A DNA stretch of 64,000 nt, taken from assembly GCF_037381185.1 (NCBI RefSeq), contig NZ_JARRQY010000012.1:1-64000 (forward strand). The letters are read 5' to 3'. Below are positions 36,517 to 44,935 of the stretch, in pieces. The notes under the pieces were generated by a model. It was not told the origin of the DNA and ran no database searches. It worked only from the letters and a program-made list of their open reading frames with translations. The stretch is from Acidihalobacter_A sp037381185. Its GTDB lineage: Bacteria > Pseudomonadota > Gammaproteobacteria > DSM-5130 > Acidihalobacteraceae. Numbering within the stretch: the first letter of the stretch is position 1; every line of letters starts with the position of its first letter. The translations under genes were made by a program, and so were the position numbers.

Positions 36517-37911
36517 TCAGCGTTTCGGCGATGCCTGGCGTTCCGCTTTATGGCGTTCGGACGGGCTCGATACCGGCAGTTCCAGAACCACCTGCAGGCC
36601 CCCGCCGTCACGATTTTCCGCCCGCACGTTACCGCCATGGGCCTCGATCGCACGGCGCGTGATCGCCAGTCCGAGACCATAACCGGAACGCCCACCAGTG
36701 GGCGAATCCCCGCTGCGCACAAAAGGTTCGAACACCGCCGCCAGCTTGTCCTCCGGCAGGCCGGGGCCACGATCGCCGACGGTAACCCGCATCCAGCCGC
36801 TTTCGCGTTCCGCCCGGACCGTCACCTCGCTTTCCTCCGGACTGTGTCGTAGGGCATTGCGCACCACGTTTTCGAAGGCCCGGCGCAGCAGTTCGCCGCG
36901 GCCGGTGAAAATCGCCGAATCGCAGTACTCCAGCACTACCCGGCGGCCACCGTCGGCCTCGAAATCGCCGTCCTCGACCACGGTTTCCAGCAACGCGGCC
37001 AGATCCACTTCGCCTTCGGCTTCCATGCCGACGCCGGCGCCGAGACGCGCCAGCGTAAGTAGTTCGCCGACCAGTTCATTGAGGCGGTTGCCTTCGCGCT
37101 CGATACGTCCCAGCGCGGCATCGATCTTGTCGGGCTGCTGGCGCGCCAGCGCCATGGCCACCTGCATGCGCGCCAGCGGCGAACGCAGCTCATGCGAAAC
37201 GTCGTGCAGCAGCCTTTGCTGGGTATCGACCATGTTCTGCAGCCGGTCGGCCATATGGTCGAAATCCTTGCCCAGATCGGCGATCTCGTCACTCCTGCCC
37301 TTCATGTTGGGCGCGACGCGGGCAGCCATATCGCCCGAAGCCAAAGCATTCGCGGCCCGCTGCAGATGCCGCACCGGGCGGGTCAGATACCAGGCCAGCA
37401 ACACGCTGAAAATCAGGCTGGCGAGCACGGCGGCACCCAAGCGCACGAACAAGGAATCCTCTGGCGGATACGGATGCGGATGGGCCGGCCGGCCGTTGAT
37501 CTCGGCCGGGATGAACAGGATGTAGTTATGTCCGTCGGGCGCGGTCACCTCACGCAGGCCGTGCGACGCCCGGCCGTTGGAAATCGCCTCCTTGGCATTG
37601 CTGAAGGCCTGTGGCGGCACCGGTCGCCCGAAAATGTCCTGCCCCTGCTTGTTGACCGCGAGCACCGGCATGCGCTGGGTGAAACGATTGTCGGACAGAA
37701 GAATCTGCAGAGCCTGCGGGCCGCCGAAGCGCAGCGCCATGGCCGCGGCATTGAGCACGAACTCGGCCCGCGGCCCGCCGGCTGCGAGATAGGTCATGTC
37801 CTCAAGCTGGGCCTTGTTGTGCAAATAGACCGCCAGACCCACTGCCGAGCCGATAGCGACCTGGATCAACAGGCCGCCGATGAAGATTTTCCAGAACAGG
37901 CGGCCCATCAA
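36517..37911 (-). CDS. cpxA: Cpx-type sensor histidine kinase
   Basis: 464 residues: two membrane helices (about 5-28 and 157-180) flank a periplasmic sensor. A HAMP linker, then HisKA (DVSHELRSPLARMQ with the phosphoacceptor His), then HATPase (NVVRNALRHS, DRGPGLP, GGRSGYGLGLAI) follow. It overlaps the response regulator by 4 bases. The perfect CpxR box in front of the regulator and the divergent Spy/CpxP gene make the Cpx envelope-stress assignment firm, although RstB-like naming is possible. Confidence 0.88.
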   Translation of the reverse strand: MMGRLFWKIFIGGLLIQVAIGSAVGLAVYLHNKAQLEDMTYLAAGGPRAEFVLNAAAMALRFGGPQALQILLSDNRFTQRMPVLAVNKQGQDIFGRPVPPQAFSNAKEAISNGRASHGLREVTAPDGHNYILFIPAEINGRPAHPHPYPPEDSLFVRLGAAVLASLIFSVLLAWYLTRPVRHLQRAANALASGDMAARVAPNMKGRSDEIADLGKDFDHMADRLQNMVDTQQRLLHDVSHELRSPLARMQVAMALARQQPDKIDAALGRIEREGNRLNELVGELLTLARLGAGVGMEAEGEVDLAALLETVVEDGDFEADGGRRVVLEYCDSAIFTGRGELLRRAFENVVRNALRHSPEESEVTVRAERESGWMRVTVGDRGPGLPEDKLAAVFEPFVRSGDSPTGGRSGYGLGLAITRRAIEAHGGNVRAENRDGGGLQVVLELPVSSPSERHKAERQASPKR

Positions 37912-38588
37912 TGGTGCTCGATGTACTGATAGCCCACGCCACGCACGGTCTGGATCGGTGAACGCCCATCGCCCAGTGTGCCGAGCTTGCGCCTCAGATT
38001 GCTGATATGCACATCCACGCTGCGGTCGTAGCGCGCCAGCGGGTGGCCCAGCGCCCGCTCCGACAGGTCGTTCTTGCTAACCACGTGTCCGGAGCTACGC
38101 ATCAGCACCTCGAGCAGATTGAACTCCGTGCTGGTCAACTCCAGCGCCTCACCCGCCCATTCGGCCAGGCGCTCCGAGGGCCGTAGCACCGCCTCGCCGA
38201 TCTGCAGTACTTCGCCCAGCTTGGCCGGTACGGCGCGGCGCAGCACCGCGCGTAAACGCGCCACCAGCTCGCGCGGATTGCAGGGTTTGGGAAGGTAGTC
38301 GTCCGCACCAAGCTCCAGGCCAACGATGCGGTCCACGTCGTCGCCCTTGGCGGTGAGCATCAGCACCGGCATCAACGACTGCTGACGGATCTGGCGCAGG
38401 GCCTCCAGTCCGCTCTGTCCCGGCAGCATGATGTCCAGCACGACCACATCGATGTCGCCACCGAGCGCTGTCTCGACGCCGCTTTCCGCATCATGCTTAA
38501 GCGTGACCTCGAAACCTTCGGCAGCCAGGTATTCGCCAAGCATCTCGCACAGTTCGACATCGTCGTCGACCAATAGGATCCGATTCAT
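37908..38588 (-). CDS. cpxR: OmpR-family response regulator CpxR
   Basis: 226 residues from ATG 38588 (MNRILLVDDDVEL). The receiver domain has the phosphorylated Asp in VVLDIMLPG and the conserved Lys in LPKPCNPREL. The C-terminal winged helix has RYDRSVDVHISNLRRKLG. It would bind GTAAA-N5-GTAAA. Such a site lies about 90 bases upstream (38675-38689), implying autoregulation and control of the divergent gene. Confidence 0.9.
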   Translation of the reverse strand: MNRILLVDDDVELCEMLGEYLAAEGFEVTLKHDAESGVETALGGDIDVVVLDIMLPGQSGLEALRQIRQQSLMPVLMLTAKGDDVDRIVGLELGADDYLPKPCNPRELVARLRAVLRRAVPAKLGEVLQIGEAVLRPSERLAEWAGEALELTSTEFNLLEVLMRSSGHVVSKNDLSERALGHPLARYDRSVDVHISNLRRKLGTLGDGRSPIQTVRGVGYQYIEHH

Positions 38589-38674
38589 TTCAAACGTTCG
38601 CTCCACGATCCGTCCTTGTTCCGGAAGGCGATGCTGCCACAGTCAAAGCCACCGCCGAGTGCTCTTTCCACAGC

Positions 38675-38689
38675 TTTACCAACCTTTAC
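38675..38689 (-). promoter_or_regulatory. CpxR binding box, perfect GTAAA-N5-GTAAA
   Basis: The plus strand reads TTTACCAACCTTTAC; on the minus strand this is GTAAA-GGTTG-GTAAA, the established CpxR consensus. It lies midway in the divergent region between cpxR and the Spy/CpxP gene, about 87 bases from each start, so it can serve both. Confidence 0.8.
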
Positions 38690-38776
38690 CGGAGTTCCGC
38701 ACATCTTTGCGCTGCACGATCCCATACTGGCTTCCAACGACGAGCAAAACGCTCACCTGATCGAGGGACAAGGGTC

Positions 38777-39298
38777 ATGAAACCCAACGAACTGATCATC
38801 GGAAGCATATTCGCAACCGCGCTTACCGCGTTCGGCGCCACCGCCTATGCCGCCCCAGGCAACGGCCCGCAGTGCACCGGCTTCGGCGGCCCGGCCACGC
38901 ACCACGCGATGCGCGACAGGCAAAGAGGTGCCACTCCGCCCCACTTCCGCCAGCTCGGCCTGAGCGAGGCCCAGCGCAACCAGATCTTCGACATCAAGTA
39001 CAAGTCGATGCCGACCATGCGCCAGCACTATCAGCAGCTGCGCGCCACGCGCATCGCCCTGCGCGAAGCCTCCACGGGCACCAATTATGACGCCGCCAAG
39101 GTACGCACTCTGGCCGACAAGCTCGGCAAGCTGCAAGCCGACATCGCCACGCTGCGCGCCGCGGACCAGCACAAGATTTACGCCGTACTGACCCCGCAGC
39201 AGCAGAGCCAGCTGCAGAAGATGCGCAACCTACGCCCTGCCTACGGCACGATGCGCGGCTTCGTCCCGGGAGTTCCGGCCATGGATACCGGTAGCTGA
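38777..39298 (+). CDS. Spy/CpxP-family periplasmic protein
   Basis: 173 residues: signal peptide (about 1-26, cleaved after AYA), then an all-helical body with two LTxxQ-type repeats, LGLSEAQRNQI (about 61-71) and LTPQQQSQL. CpxP and Spy are periplasmic stress chaperones; CpxP also quiets CpxA. Divergence from cpxRA with a CpxR box between favours a CpxP-like part. A GAGGGAC site precedes ATG 38777. Two tandem terminators follow. Confidence 0.87.
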   Translation: MKPNELIIGSIFATALTAFGATAYAAPGNGPQCTGFGGPATHHAMRDRQRGATPPHFRQLGLSEAQRNQIFDIKYKSMPTMRQHYQQLRATRIALREASTGTNYDAAKVRTLADKLGKLQADIATLRAADQHKIYAVLTPQQQSQLQKMRNLRPAYGTMRGFVPGVPAMDTGS

Positions 39299-39308
39299 TT
39301 CCCCTCCT

Positions 39309-39333
39309 GGCGGCATCGCGCCGCCAATTTTTC
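39309..39333 (+). terminator. rho-independent terminator 1 after the Spy/CpxP gene
   Basis: GGCGGC (39309-39314) pairs with GCCGCC (39320-39325) across a 5-base loop, followed by AATTTTTC. It starts 10 bases after the stop codon. Confidence 0.85.
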
Positions 39334-39350
39334 TCCCTCCTGAGAGCATT

Positions 39351-39376
39351 TGGCCCCGTCATGGGGCCATTTTTTT
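39351..39376 (+). terminator. rho-independent terminator 2 after the Spy/CpxP gene
   Basis: TGGCCCC (39351-39357) pairs with GGGGCCA (39363-39369), loop GTCAT, then seven T. A second terminator in tandem protects the cold-shock gene from read-through. Confidence 0.9.
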
Positions 39377-39575
39377 GCCTGTCGAGTGTCGAAAAAATGG
39401 TGCCGAAATGGCGTCTGCACTACGTTTCAGCACCAATAGCATTCCCTCAGAACATGGGTTACACTCGGTCGAGCTGCAGTTCTGGCTAAGGTTTCAGGCA
39501 TGTCCCTTGGGCATCGCCGTCCCCTTCACCACTGCAGTAGATCCGATCCTTTCAGTTACACCAGGTACACATATT

Positions 39576-39779
39576 ATGGCTACAGGCACCGTGAAGTGGT
39601 TCAACGAATCCAAGGGATTCGGTTTCATCGCTCAGGACAACGGCGGCGATGACGTGTTCGTGCACTTCAGCGCGATCCAGGCTCAGGGCTTCAAAACCTT
39701 GGCCGAAGGGCAAAAGGTCAATTTCGACCTTCAGCAGGGCCCCAAAGGTCCGCAGGCGGCGAACGTCGTCCCCCAGTAA
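39576..39779 (+). CDS. cold-shock protein (CspA family)
   Basis: 67 residues forming a single cold-shock domain: GTVKWFNESKGFGFI (RNP1) and DVFVHFSAI (RNP2). It binds single-stranded RNA/DNA and melts mRNA structure. An untranslated leader of up to about 200 bases precedes ATG 39576, as in cold-inducible csp genes. A terminator follows directly. Confidence 0.95.
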   Translation: MATGTVKWFNESKGFGFIAQDNGGDDVFVHFSAIQAQGFKTLAEGQKVNFDLQQGPKGPQAANVVPQ

Positions 39780-39808
39780 GACCGGAGTCTGTACAACAGA
39801 ATCCCGGG

Positions 39809-39838
39809 AACCCCGCCATTGGCGGGGTTCTTCGTTTC
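39809..39838 (+). terminator. rho-independent terminator after the csp gene
   Basis: AACCCCGCC (39809-39817) pairs with GGCGGGGTT (39821-39829) with a 3-base loop, then CTTCGTTTC, which is U-rich but imperfect. Confidence 0.75.
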
Positions 39839-39847
39839 AGGCAGATT

Positions 39848-41089
39848 TCACCCCACCAACCTGCGCGCAAGATGCCGCGCCAGCGTCAGCAGCGTCAGCG
39901 TAGGCGGCAGCCCCCAGGCGCCCGGCAGTACCGAAGCATCGCAGACGTAAAGCCCGCGCCACTGCGTTTCCAATTCAGCCCCGACCGCCTCGCCCAGACG
40001 CACCGTCGCTCCCGGATGCGCTGCCGTCCACGGCGCCTCGAACACATGCTTCGCCCCCGCCTCGGCCAGCAGTTCCCGCGCCCGCACGACGCCGGTCGCC
40101 ATGCGTCCGCGCTCCAGCTCGCCGAAAGTCCGCCACGGACGCCCGTCGTCACCGATCCGTCCACCCGGCTCGTCGCGCACCTTCACCATCACCGTCAGCG
40201 TATGGCGATGGGCCAGCAAACGATCCGGGCGCCCCGCCTGCAGGGCAAACAGACGATAGAAATTCGCGGGCATGGTCATATCCGACAGCATGTAGCCGGC
40301 CTGTGCGTCGACCAGTCCGGCGGCCATGGGCAGCTCGTCGCCGCCCTCGAGGTCGGCCACCGTTCCCATCACCGCGGACAGCGGATCGCATACGAAGCCC
40401 TCCCCCACGTCGCGCATGCCGCTGCGACGCAGAATCAGCGGCGTAGCGATGCCGCCAGCAGCCAGGATCACGCGGCCCGCGGCCACACGTCGCAAGACGC
40501 CGCCCCTGCGGTATTCCACGCCGTTCGCCTGCGTCCCGTCCCGCAACACGCGCAGCACGTCGGCGCCCGTTTCCACCTCCGCACCCAGCGCCCGCGCCTC
40601 GTCCAGCAGACTGCGCGCACTCCAGCGCGCCTCGGGCGGACAGCCCTCAGCCGTACAACGCTCCTGGTACAGCATCTTCGGAAGCGCCATCCAGGATTCA
40701 TCGCGAGCCCGCGCCACCTCGGCGAGCCGGCGTGCGAAGGGGCCGACCAGCCTGTCGGCCAGCACCGCGGTGGGCACCTCGCCCTTGACCTCGGCCAGAG
40801 CCTGATCGAGATCAAGGCCGTGACCGCGAAACAGCTCCAAGGGCGGCTCCACCGCAGTCAGGAAAAACATAGTCGAAGTGCCGCCGGCGCGCAGCGCGCG
40901 CAACAACGTCACACCCGGCGCAACGCGCAAGGTCTCGCGCCGCCACCACATCGGCAAGATACGTCCGCTGGGTGCCCGATCTACGCCCTTTTCCAGCACC
41001 CGGACCCGTGCCCCGGCGCGCGCCAGATCCCGTGCCAACCAGGCTCCGCCCGGCCCGGAACCGACAATGACTACGTCGACGGTGCTCAT
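39848..41089 (-). CDS. GMC-type FAD-dependent oxidoreductase
   Basis: 413 residues. The FAD fold opens with VVIVGSGPGGAWLARDLA; ILAAGGIATPLIL is the second GMC signature, and the C-terminal HPGATVRLGEAV, VCDASVLPGAWG and PPTLTLLTLARHLA contain the catalytic region. It would oxidise an alcohol to an aldehyde. Its start overlaps the aldehyde dehydrogenase stop by 4 bases, so the pair likely performs alcohol to aldehyde to acid. The substrate is unknown. Confidence 0.85.
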   Translation of the reverse strand: MSTVDVVIVGSGPGGAWLARDLARAGARVRVLEKGVDRAPSGRILPMWWRRETLRVAPGVTLLRALRAGGTSTMFFLTAVEPPLELFRGHGLDLDQALAEVKGEVPTAVLADRLVGPFARRLAEVARARDESWMALPKMLYQERCTAEGCPPEARWSARSLLDEARALGAEVETGADVLRVLRDGTQANGVEYRRGGVLRRVAAGRVILAAGGIATPLILRRSGMRDVGEGFVCDPLSAVMGTVADLEGGDELPMAAGLVDAQAGYMLSDMTMPANFYRLFALQAGRPDRLLAHRHTLTVMVKVRDEPGGRIGDDGRPWRTFGELERGRMATGVVRARELLAEAGAKHVFEAPWTAAHPGATVRLGEAVGAELETQWRGLYVCDASVLPGAWGLPPTLTLLTLARHLARRLVG

Positions 41090-42498
41090 CGCCGCCCCTT
41101 GCCACGGCCCAGTACCAGACGCATCAGCAACTGGGTGCGCAGCCCGTAGGGCGGGCGCACCCAGTCAGTCACGCTCCAGCGGCTTTGCTCGAAAACGCCC
41201 TGGTAGTGCGAAAAACGGCGGAAGCCGTGTTCGCCGCGATACTGTCCTATGCCGCTACCCCCGATACCCCCGAACGGCAGCCCCGGCTGCGCGACATGGA
41301 ACAGCGTGTCGTTGATGCTCGCGCCGCCGGCGCGCAGGCGCGCGACCGTACGACGTGCCCGATCTGTGTCTTCGTCGAACACGTACAGTGCCAAGGGGTC
41401 TGGATGGCGCTCGACCAGAGCTGCTGCGTCGTTCTCGTCGGCATAGGGCAGGACCGGCAGAATCGGGCCGAAGATCTCTTCCTGCATCAGCTTTGCGGAC
41501 TCGGTCACCTCCGAGACCAGCGCCGGTGCGAACACACCGTTTTCCACCGTGCATGGCTCGCCCCGGGGATTCACCACCCGCACACGCGCCCCCTGACGAC
41601 GGGCGTCCTCTAGCAGTGCGTCGAGGCGCGCATACAGCATGGAACTTGGGATACGCGTGTAGTCTCCGTCCTCCACCAGCCTGGGATACAGCGCACCGGC
41701 CGCGGACTCGGCTGCCTTGACGAACGCCTCTACCTGTCCCTCGGGAACCAATGCGTAATCCGGGGCGATGCAGGTCTGGCCGGCATTGAGCAGCTTGCCC
41801 GCCATGATGCGCCGAGCCGCCCGCTCCAATGGATAGCCCGGCGCGACGATAGCCGGCGTCTTGCCGCTCAGCGACAAGGTAGCGGGCACCAGATTGCGCG
41901 CCGCCGCGCGTGCCACCACACGCCCGGTGCGCGTGGAGCCGGAGAACACCAGATGATCGAAGGCAAGACCGGGAAACTCCTTACTCAAGTCCGCGCCGCC
42001 GTTCAACACCGCCACGTACTCTCGACCGAAGGTCTGCTCCAGTTCCCGTTGCAGCCACGCACCGGTACGCGGAACCAGGCGCGGCATCTTAAGCATCAGC
42101 GAATTGCCGGCCGCCAGCGCGGCGATCATCGGCAGCACCGTCAGCAGCAGCGGATAGTTCCATGCGCCGATGATGCCGACCACGCCCAAGGGCCGCGGGA
42201 GCAGCCGCGCCCGTGCGGGCCAGAACGGCCAGGCAGTCGCTGCCGACCGGCCACGCATCCAGCCACGCAGGTGGCGGCGCACGTAGCGCAGTTCGGAATG
42301 CAGCGGACACAACTCCAGAATCTCGACCTCGCGCGCCGCACGTCCCCCGAAATCGGCCGCCATGAGTTCCGCCAACTCATCACGGCGCGCCAGCAGGTCG
42401 GCCAGCGCATCCAGCGCATCGCGCCGCTCGGCATAGCCGGGTGGACCGAGCTGCCGGATGCGCGTCCGCTGTTCTGCAAGAAGTTCGTGGGATGTCAT
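41086..42498 (-). CDS. aldehyde dehydrogenase (coniferyl-aldehyde dehydrogenase type)
   Basis: 470 residues from ATG 42498 (MTSHELL). VVGIIGAWNYPLLLTVLP, GSTRTGRVVARAA, the catalytic LNAGQTCIAPDY (Cys) and FGGIGGSGIGQYRGEHGF match the CalB-like group of the ALDH superfamily. A longer frame upstream is not family-like. It is likely transcribed with the GMC oxidoreductase. Confidence 0.87.
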   Translation of the reverse strand: MTSHELLAEQRTRIRQLGPPGYAERRDALDALADLLARRDELAELMAADFGGRAAREVEILELCPLHSELRYVRRHLRGWMRGRSAATAWPFWPARARLLPRPLGVVGIIGAWNYPLLLTVLPMIAALAAGNSLMLKMPRLVPRTGAWLQRELEQTFGREYVAVLNGGADLSKEFPGLAFDHLVFSGSTRTGRVVARAAARNLVPATLSLSGKTPAIVAPGYPLERAARRIMAGKLLNAGQTCIAPDYALVPEGQVEAFVKAAESAAGALYPRLVEDGDYTRIPSSMLYARLDALLEDARRQGARVRVVNPRGEPCTVENGVFAPALVSEVTESAKLMQEEIFGPILPVLPYADENDAAALVERHPDPLALYVFDEDTDRARRTVARLRAGGASINDTLFHVAQPGLPFGGIGGSGIGQYRGEHGFRRFSHYQGVFEQSRWSVTDWVRPPYGLRTQLLMRLVLGRGKGRR

Positions 42499-42704
42499 TG
42501 ACGACCGGGCGTAGGTGTTCAATTCCGTTCTATCCACAAGCGCATGGTAGCAGGCATTCTCTAATTTACGTGCGTGCAACCCAGGTTTCCCCGGCCGCAC
42601 AGCGTCCACAAGGCTTGGGACCGCCGCACAGCCTGGGGCACAATCATGGTTCGCATCGATCAACCCCACCCGATATTCGCCCCTCCTGCCGACGGATCAT
42701 CCCC

Positions 42705-43664
42705 ATGCGCCACCTGATCATCGACACCGATACCGCCTCCGACGATGCCATCGCTCTGATCATGGCGCTGCGCGAACCGCAGGCCATCGTTGAAGCCATC
42801 ACCATCGTCTCCGGCAACGTGCCCCTCGTACAGGCCTCGCGCAACGCGCGCTATGTGGTGGAGCTGTGCGGCGCAGACGTACCGGTGTACGAGGGCTCCG
42901 ACCGCCCGCTGGTCAAACCGCGGGCACACGCGATCCATTTTCACGGCGAGGACGGACTGGGCGACGTCGGCTACCCGCCACCGCAGCGCCCAGCCACGGA
43001 CGGCTATGCGGCGCTGGAAATCATCCGCCGCTGCCAGGCCACGCCGGGCGAAATCGAACTGGTCACGCTCGGCCCGCTGAGCAACGTGGCGCTGGCGCTG
43101 CGCATGGAACCGCGTCTGGCCGATTGGGTGAAACGCTGCACGATCATGGGCGGCGCCGCCGCAACCTTGGGCAACGTCACACCGGCGGCGGAGTTCAATC
43201 TGTGGTGCGACCCCGAGGCCGCACGCATCGTGCTGCACTCCGGCATGCCGGTCACGCTGGTCGGCTGGGAACTATCGCGCGGCGAAGCCTGCTTTACGGC
43301 CGCCGAACTGGACCGGCTGCGCGCACTGGATACGGAACTCGCACGCTTCGCCGTGGACTGCAACCGCAGGGCCTTCCTCGCCGCCACGCAGATCCAGGCC
43401 GAGGCGGGCCTGAGCCTGCCCGACCCGGTGGCGATGGCAATTGCGCTGGACCCGGACACCTGCACCAAAGCCGTCACTTGTGGCGTGGAAATGGTGCTGG
43501 ACGGCCCGGCACGTGGCGCCACGCTGGTCGACATCCTGGGCGTCGCCGGCCGCGGCGAGAGCACTGGCGATCCGGCATGGGCAGCGCCTGTGCCGGTCTC
43601 GGAAGTCTGTCGCACACTGGACGCCGCACGCTTCAAGGCTCGGGTGTGTGCGGCGCTGAGTTGA
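42705..43664 (+). CDS. inosine/uridine-preferring nucleoside hydrolase
   Basis: 319 residues. The N-terminal DTDTASDDAIALIMAL is the Ca2+-binding DxDxxxDD motif of the family, IMGGAAATLGNVTPAAEFN and the C-terminal VCRTLDAARF follow. It hydrolyses ribonucleosides to base and ribose (salvage). The exact nucleoside cannot be fixed. ATG 42705 lies about 200 bases from the divergent aldehyde dehydrogenase. The riboswitch starts about 60 bases downstream. Confidence 0.9.
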   Translation: MRHLIIDTDTASDDAIALIMALREPQAIVEAITIVSGNVPLVQASRNARYVVELCGADVPVYEGSDRPLVKPRAHAIHFHGEDGLGDVGYPPPQRPATDGYAALEIIRRCQATPGEIELVTLGPLSNVALALRMEPRLADWVKRCTIMGGAAATLGNVTPAAEFNLWCDPEAARIVLHSGMPVTLVGWELSRGEACFTAAELDRLRALDTELARFAVDCNRRAFLAATQIQAEAGLSLPDPVAMAIALDPDTCTKAVTCGVEMVLDGPARGATLVDILGVAGRGESTGDPAWAAPVPVSEVCRTLDAARFKARVCAALS

Positions 43665-43727
43665 CGGCTTGCGCGAACAGCCGCAACGGCATAGATTAGT
43701 CGCGGCGCCACGTGCGCTGTTTCATTA

Positions 43728-43866
43728 ACCTCAGGGCGGGGTGAAAGTCCCCACCGGCGGTATCTCCGCACGCTGCGGAGGAGCCCGCGAGCGCCCGCCT
43801 ACGGCGGGGTCAGCAGATCCGGTGAGAAGCCGGAGCCGACGGTTACAGTCCGGATGGAAGAGGTTG
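43728..43866 (+). promoter_or_regulatory. FMN riboswitch (RFN element)
   Basis: Conserved RFN blocks appear in order: CAGGGCGGGGTGAAAGTCC, CACCGGCGGTA, a variable stem, GAGCCCGCGAGCG, TCAGCAGATCCGGTGAGA, AGCCGGAGCCGACGG and ACAGTCCGGATGGAAGAG. It lies about 145 bases before ribB and would turn ribB down when FMN is high, most likely by blocking translation or by termination in the leader. Confidence 0.97.
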
Positions 43867-44009
43867 TGCCCGTACGTCCCGAACGGCGGCGGGCTGCGTC
43901 AGCGCATCGACGACCGGCCCAGGGCCGCTTGTTCCATGCCTGACGTGCGGGCGTTTTGCGTCCAGCCTTTCCTTCAAGCCCTGATTCTGGCAACCGACAG
44001 GAGTCGACC

Positions 44010-44681
44010 ATGAATCAGACCCATAGCATTCCCTCTTCCCTCGCCGATTTCGGCACCCCGTTCGTGCGCGTGGAACGTGCGCTGTCGGCGCTGCGCGAAG
44101 GCCGGGGCGTACTGCTCGTCGACGACGAGGAGCGCGAAAACGAAGGCGACATCATCTTTGCCGCCGAATCGCTCACCACCGAGCAGATGGCGCTCTTGAT
44201 CCGCGAATGCAGCGGCATCGTCTGCCTCTGCCTGCCCGACGAAACGGTGCTGCGGCTCGGCCTGCCGATGATGGTGGAAAGCAACGGCAGCCGGCACGGC
44301 ACCGCCTTCACCATCTCGGTCGATGCACGCCACGGCGTCAGCACCGGCGTCTCGGCAGCGGACCGCTTAGCAACGATACGTGCGGCGATCGCCGCCGATG
44401 CGGTTTCCACGGCCCTGGTCAGCCCCGGGCACGTCTTCCCGCTGCGCGCGCAGCCCGGCGGCGTGCTGGAGCGGCGCGGACACACCGAAGGCACCATCGA
44501 TCTGATGCAGCTTGCCGGCCTGAGCCCGGCGGGCGTGCTCTGCGAACTGACCAACACCGATGACGGCAGCATGGCGCGTCTGCCGGAAATCTGCGCGTTC
44601 GCCGAGCGGCACGACATGCCGGTACTGAGCATCGAGGATCTGGTCGCGTATCGCTCGGCGGAGCTGCGCCAAGCCGGCTGA
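44010..44681 (+). CDS. ribB: 3,4-dihydroxy-2-butanone 4-phosphate synthase
   Basis: 223 residues, stand-alone RibB (no fused GTP cyclohydrolase II). It makes the four-carbon precursor of riboflavin from ribulose 5-phosphate. Motifs: VDDEERENEGDIIFAAE, GIVCLCLP, ISVDARHGVSTGVSAADR, FPLRAQPGGVLERRGHTEG. ATG 44010 has an AGGAG site. It is a stand-alone copy controlled by the upstream FMN riboswitch; other rib genes are not in the window. Confidence 0.96.
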   Translation: MNQTHSIPSSLADFGTPFVRVERALSALREGRGVLLVDDEERENEGDIIFAAESLTTEQMALLIRECSGIVCLCLPDETVLRLGLPMMVESNGSRHGTAFTISVDARHGVSTGVSAADRLATIRAAIAADAVSTALVSPGHVFPLRAQPGGVLERRGHTEGTIDLMQLAGLSPAGVLCELTNTDDGSMARLPEICAFAERHDMPVLSIEDLVAYRSAELRQAG

Positions 44682-44935
44682 CACCCTCCCGGGGATAAGG
44701 AGGGATGTTCGAAACGCCCCTTCTTACCCCCCCGGGTCAATAATTGAGTTATGTCAGGAAAAGCAGACACTCAGGCTTAAGGACAGTCATATTTCTCTTC
44801 GCTAGACCGATACACCGATTGAATGAGGCCGAAGAACGCACGCAATAAACGCCTCATACACAGCAGCACATCCTCCGATCGAGGTTCACGCAACGCCCGT
44901 TTCTATGGGACATCGAGGATCAAAGGAGAGATATC

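Noticed and set aside
44682..44935. Possible sigma-28 promoter before the chemoreceptor gene
   Set aside because: A GACCGATA -10-like string is present, but nothing like TAAAG lies at the required spacing.
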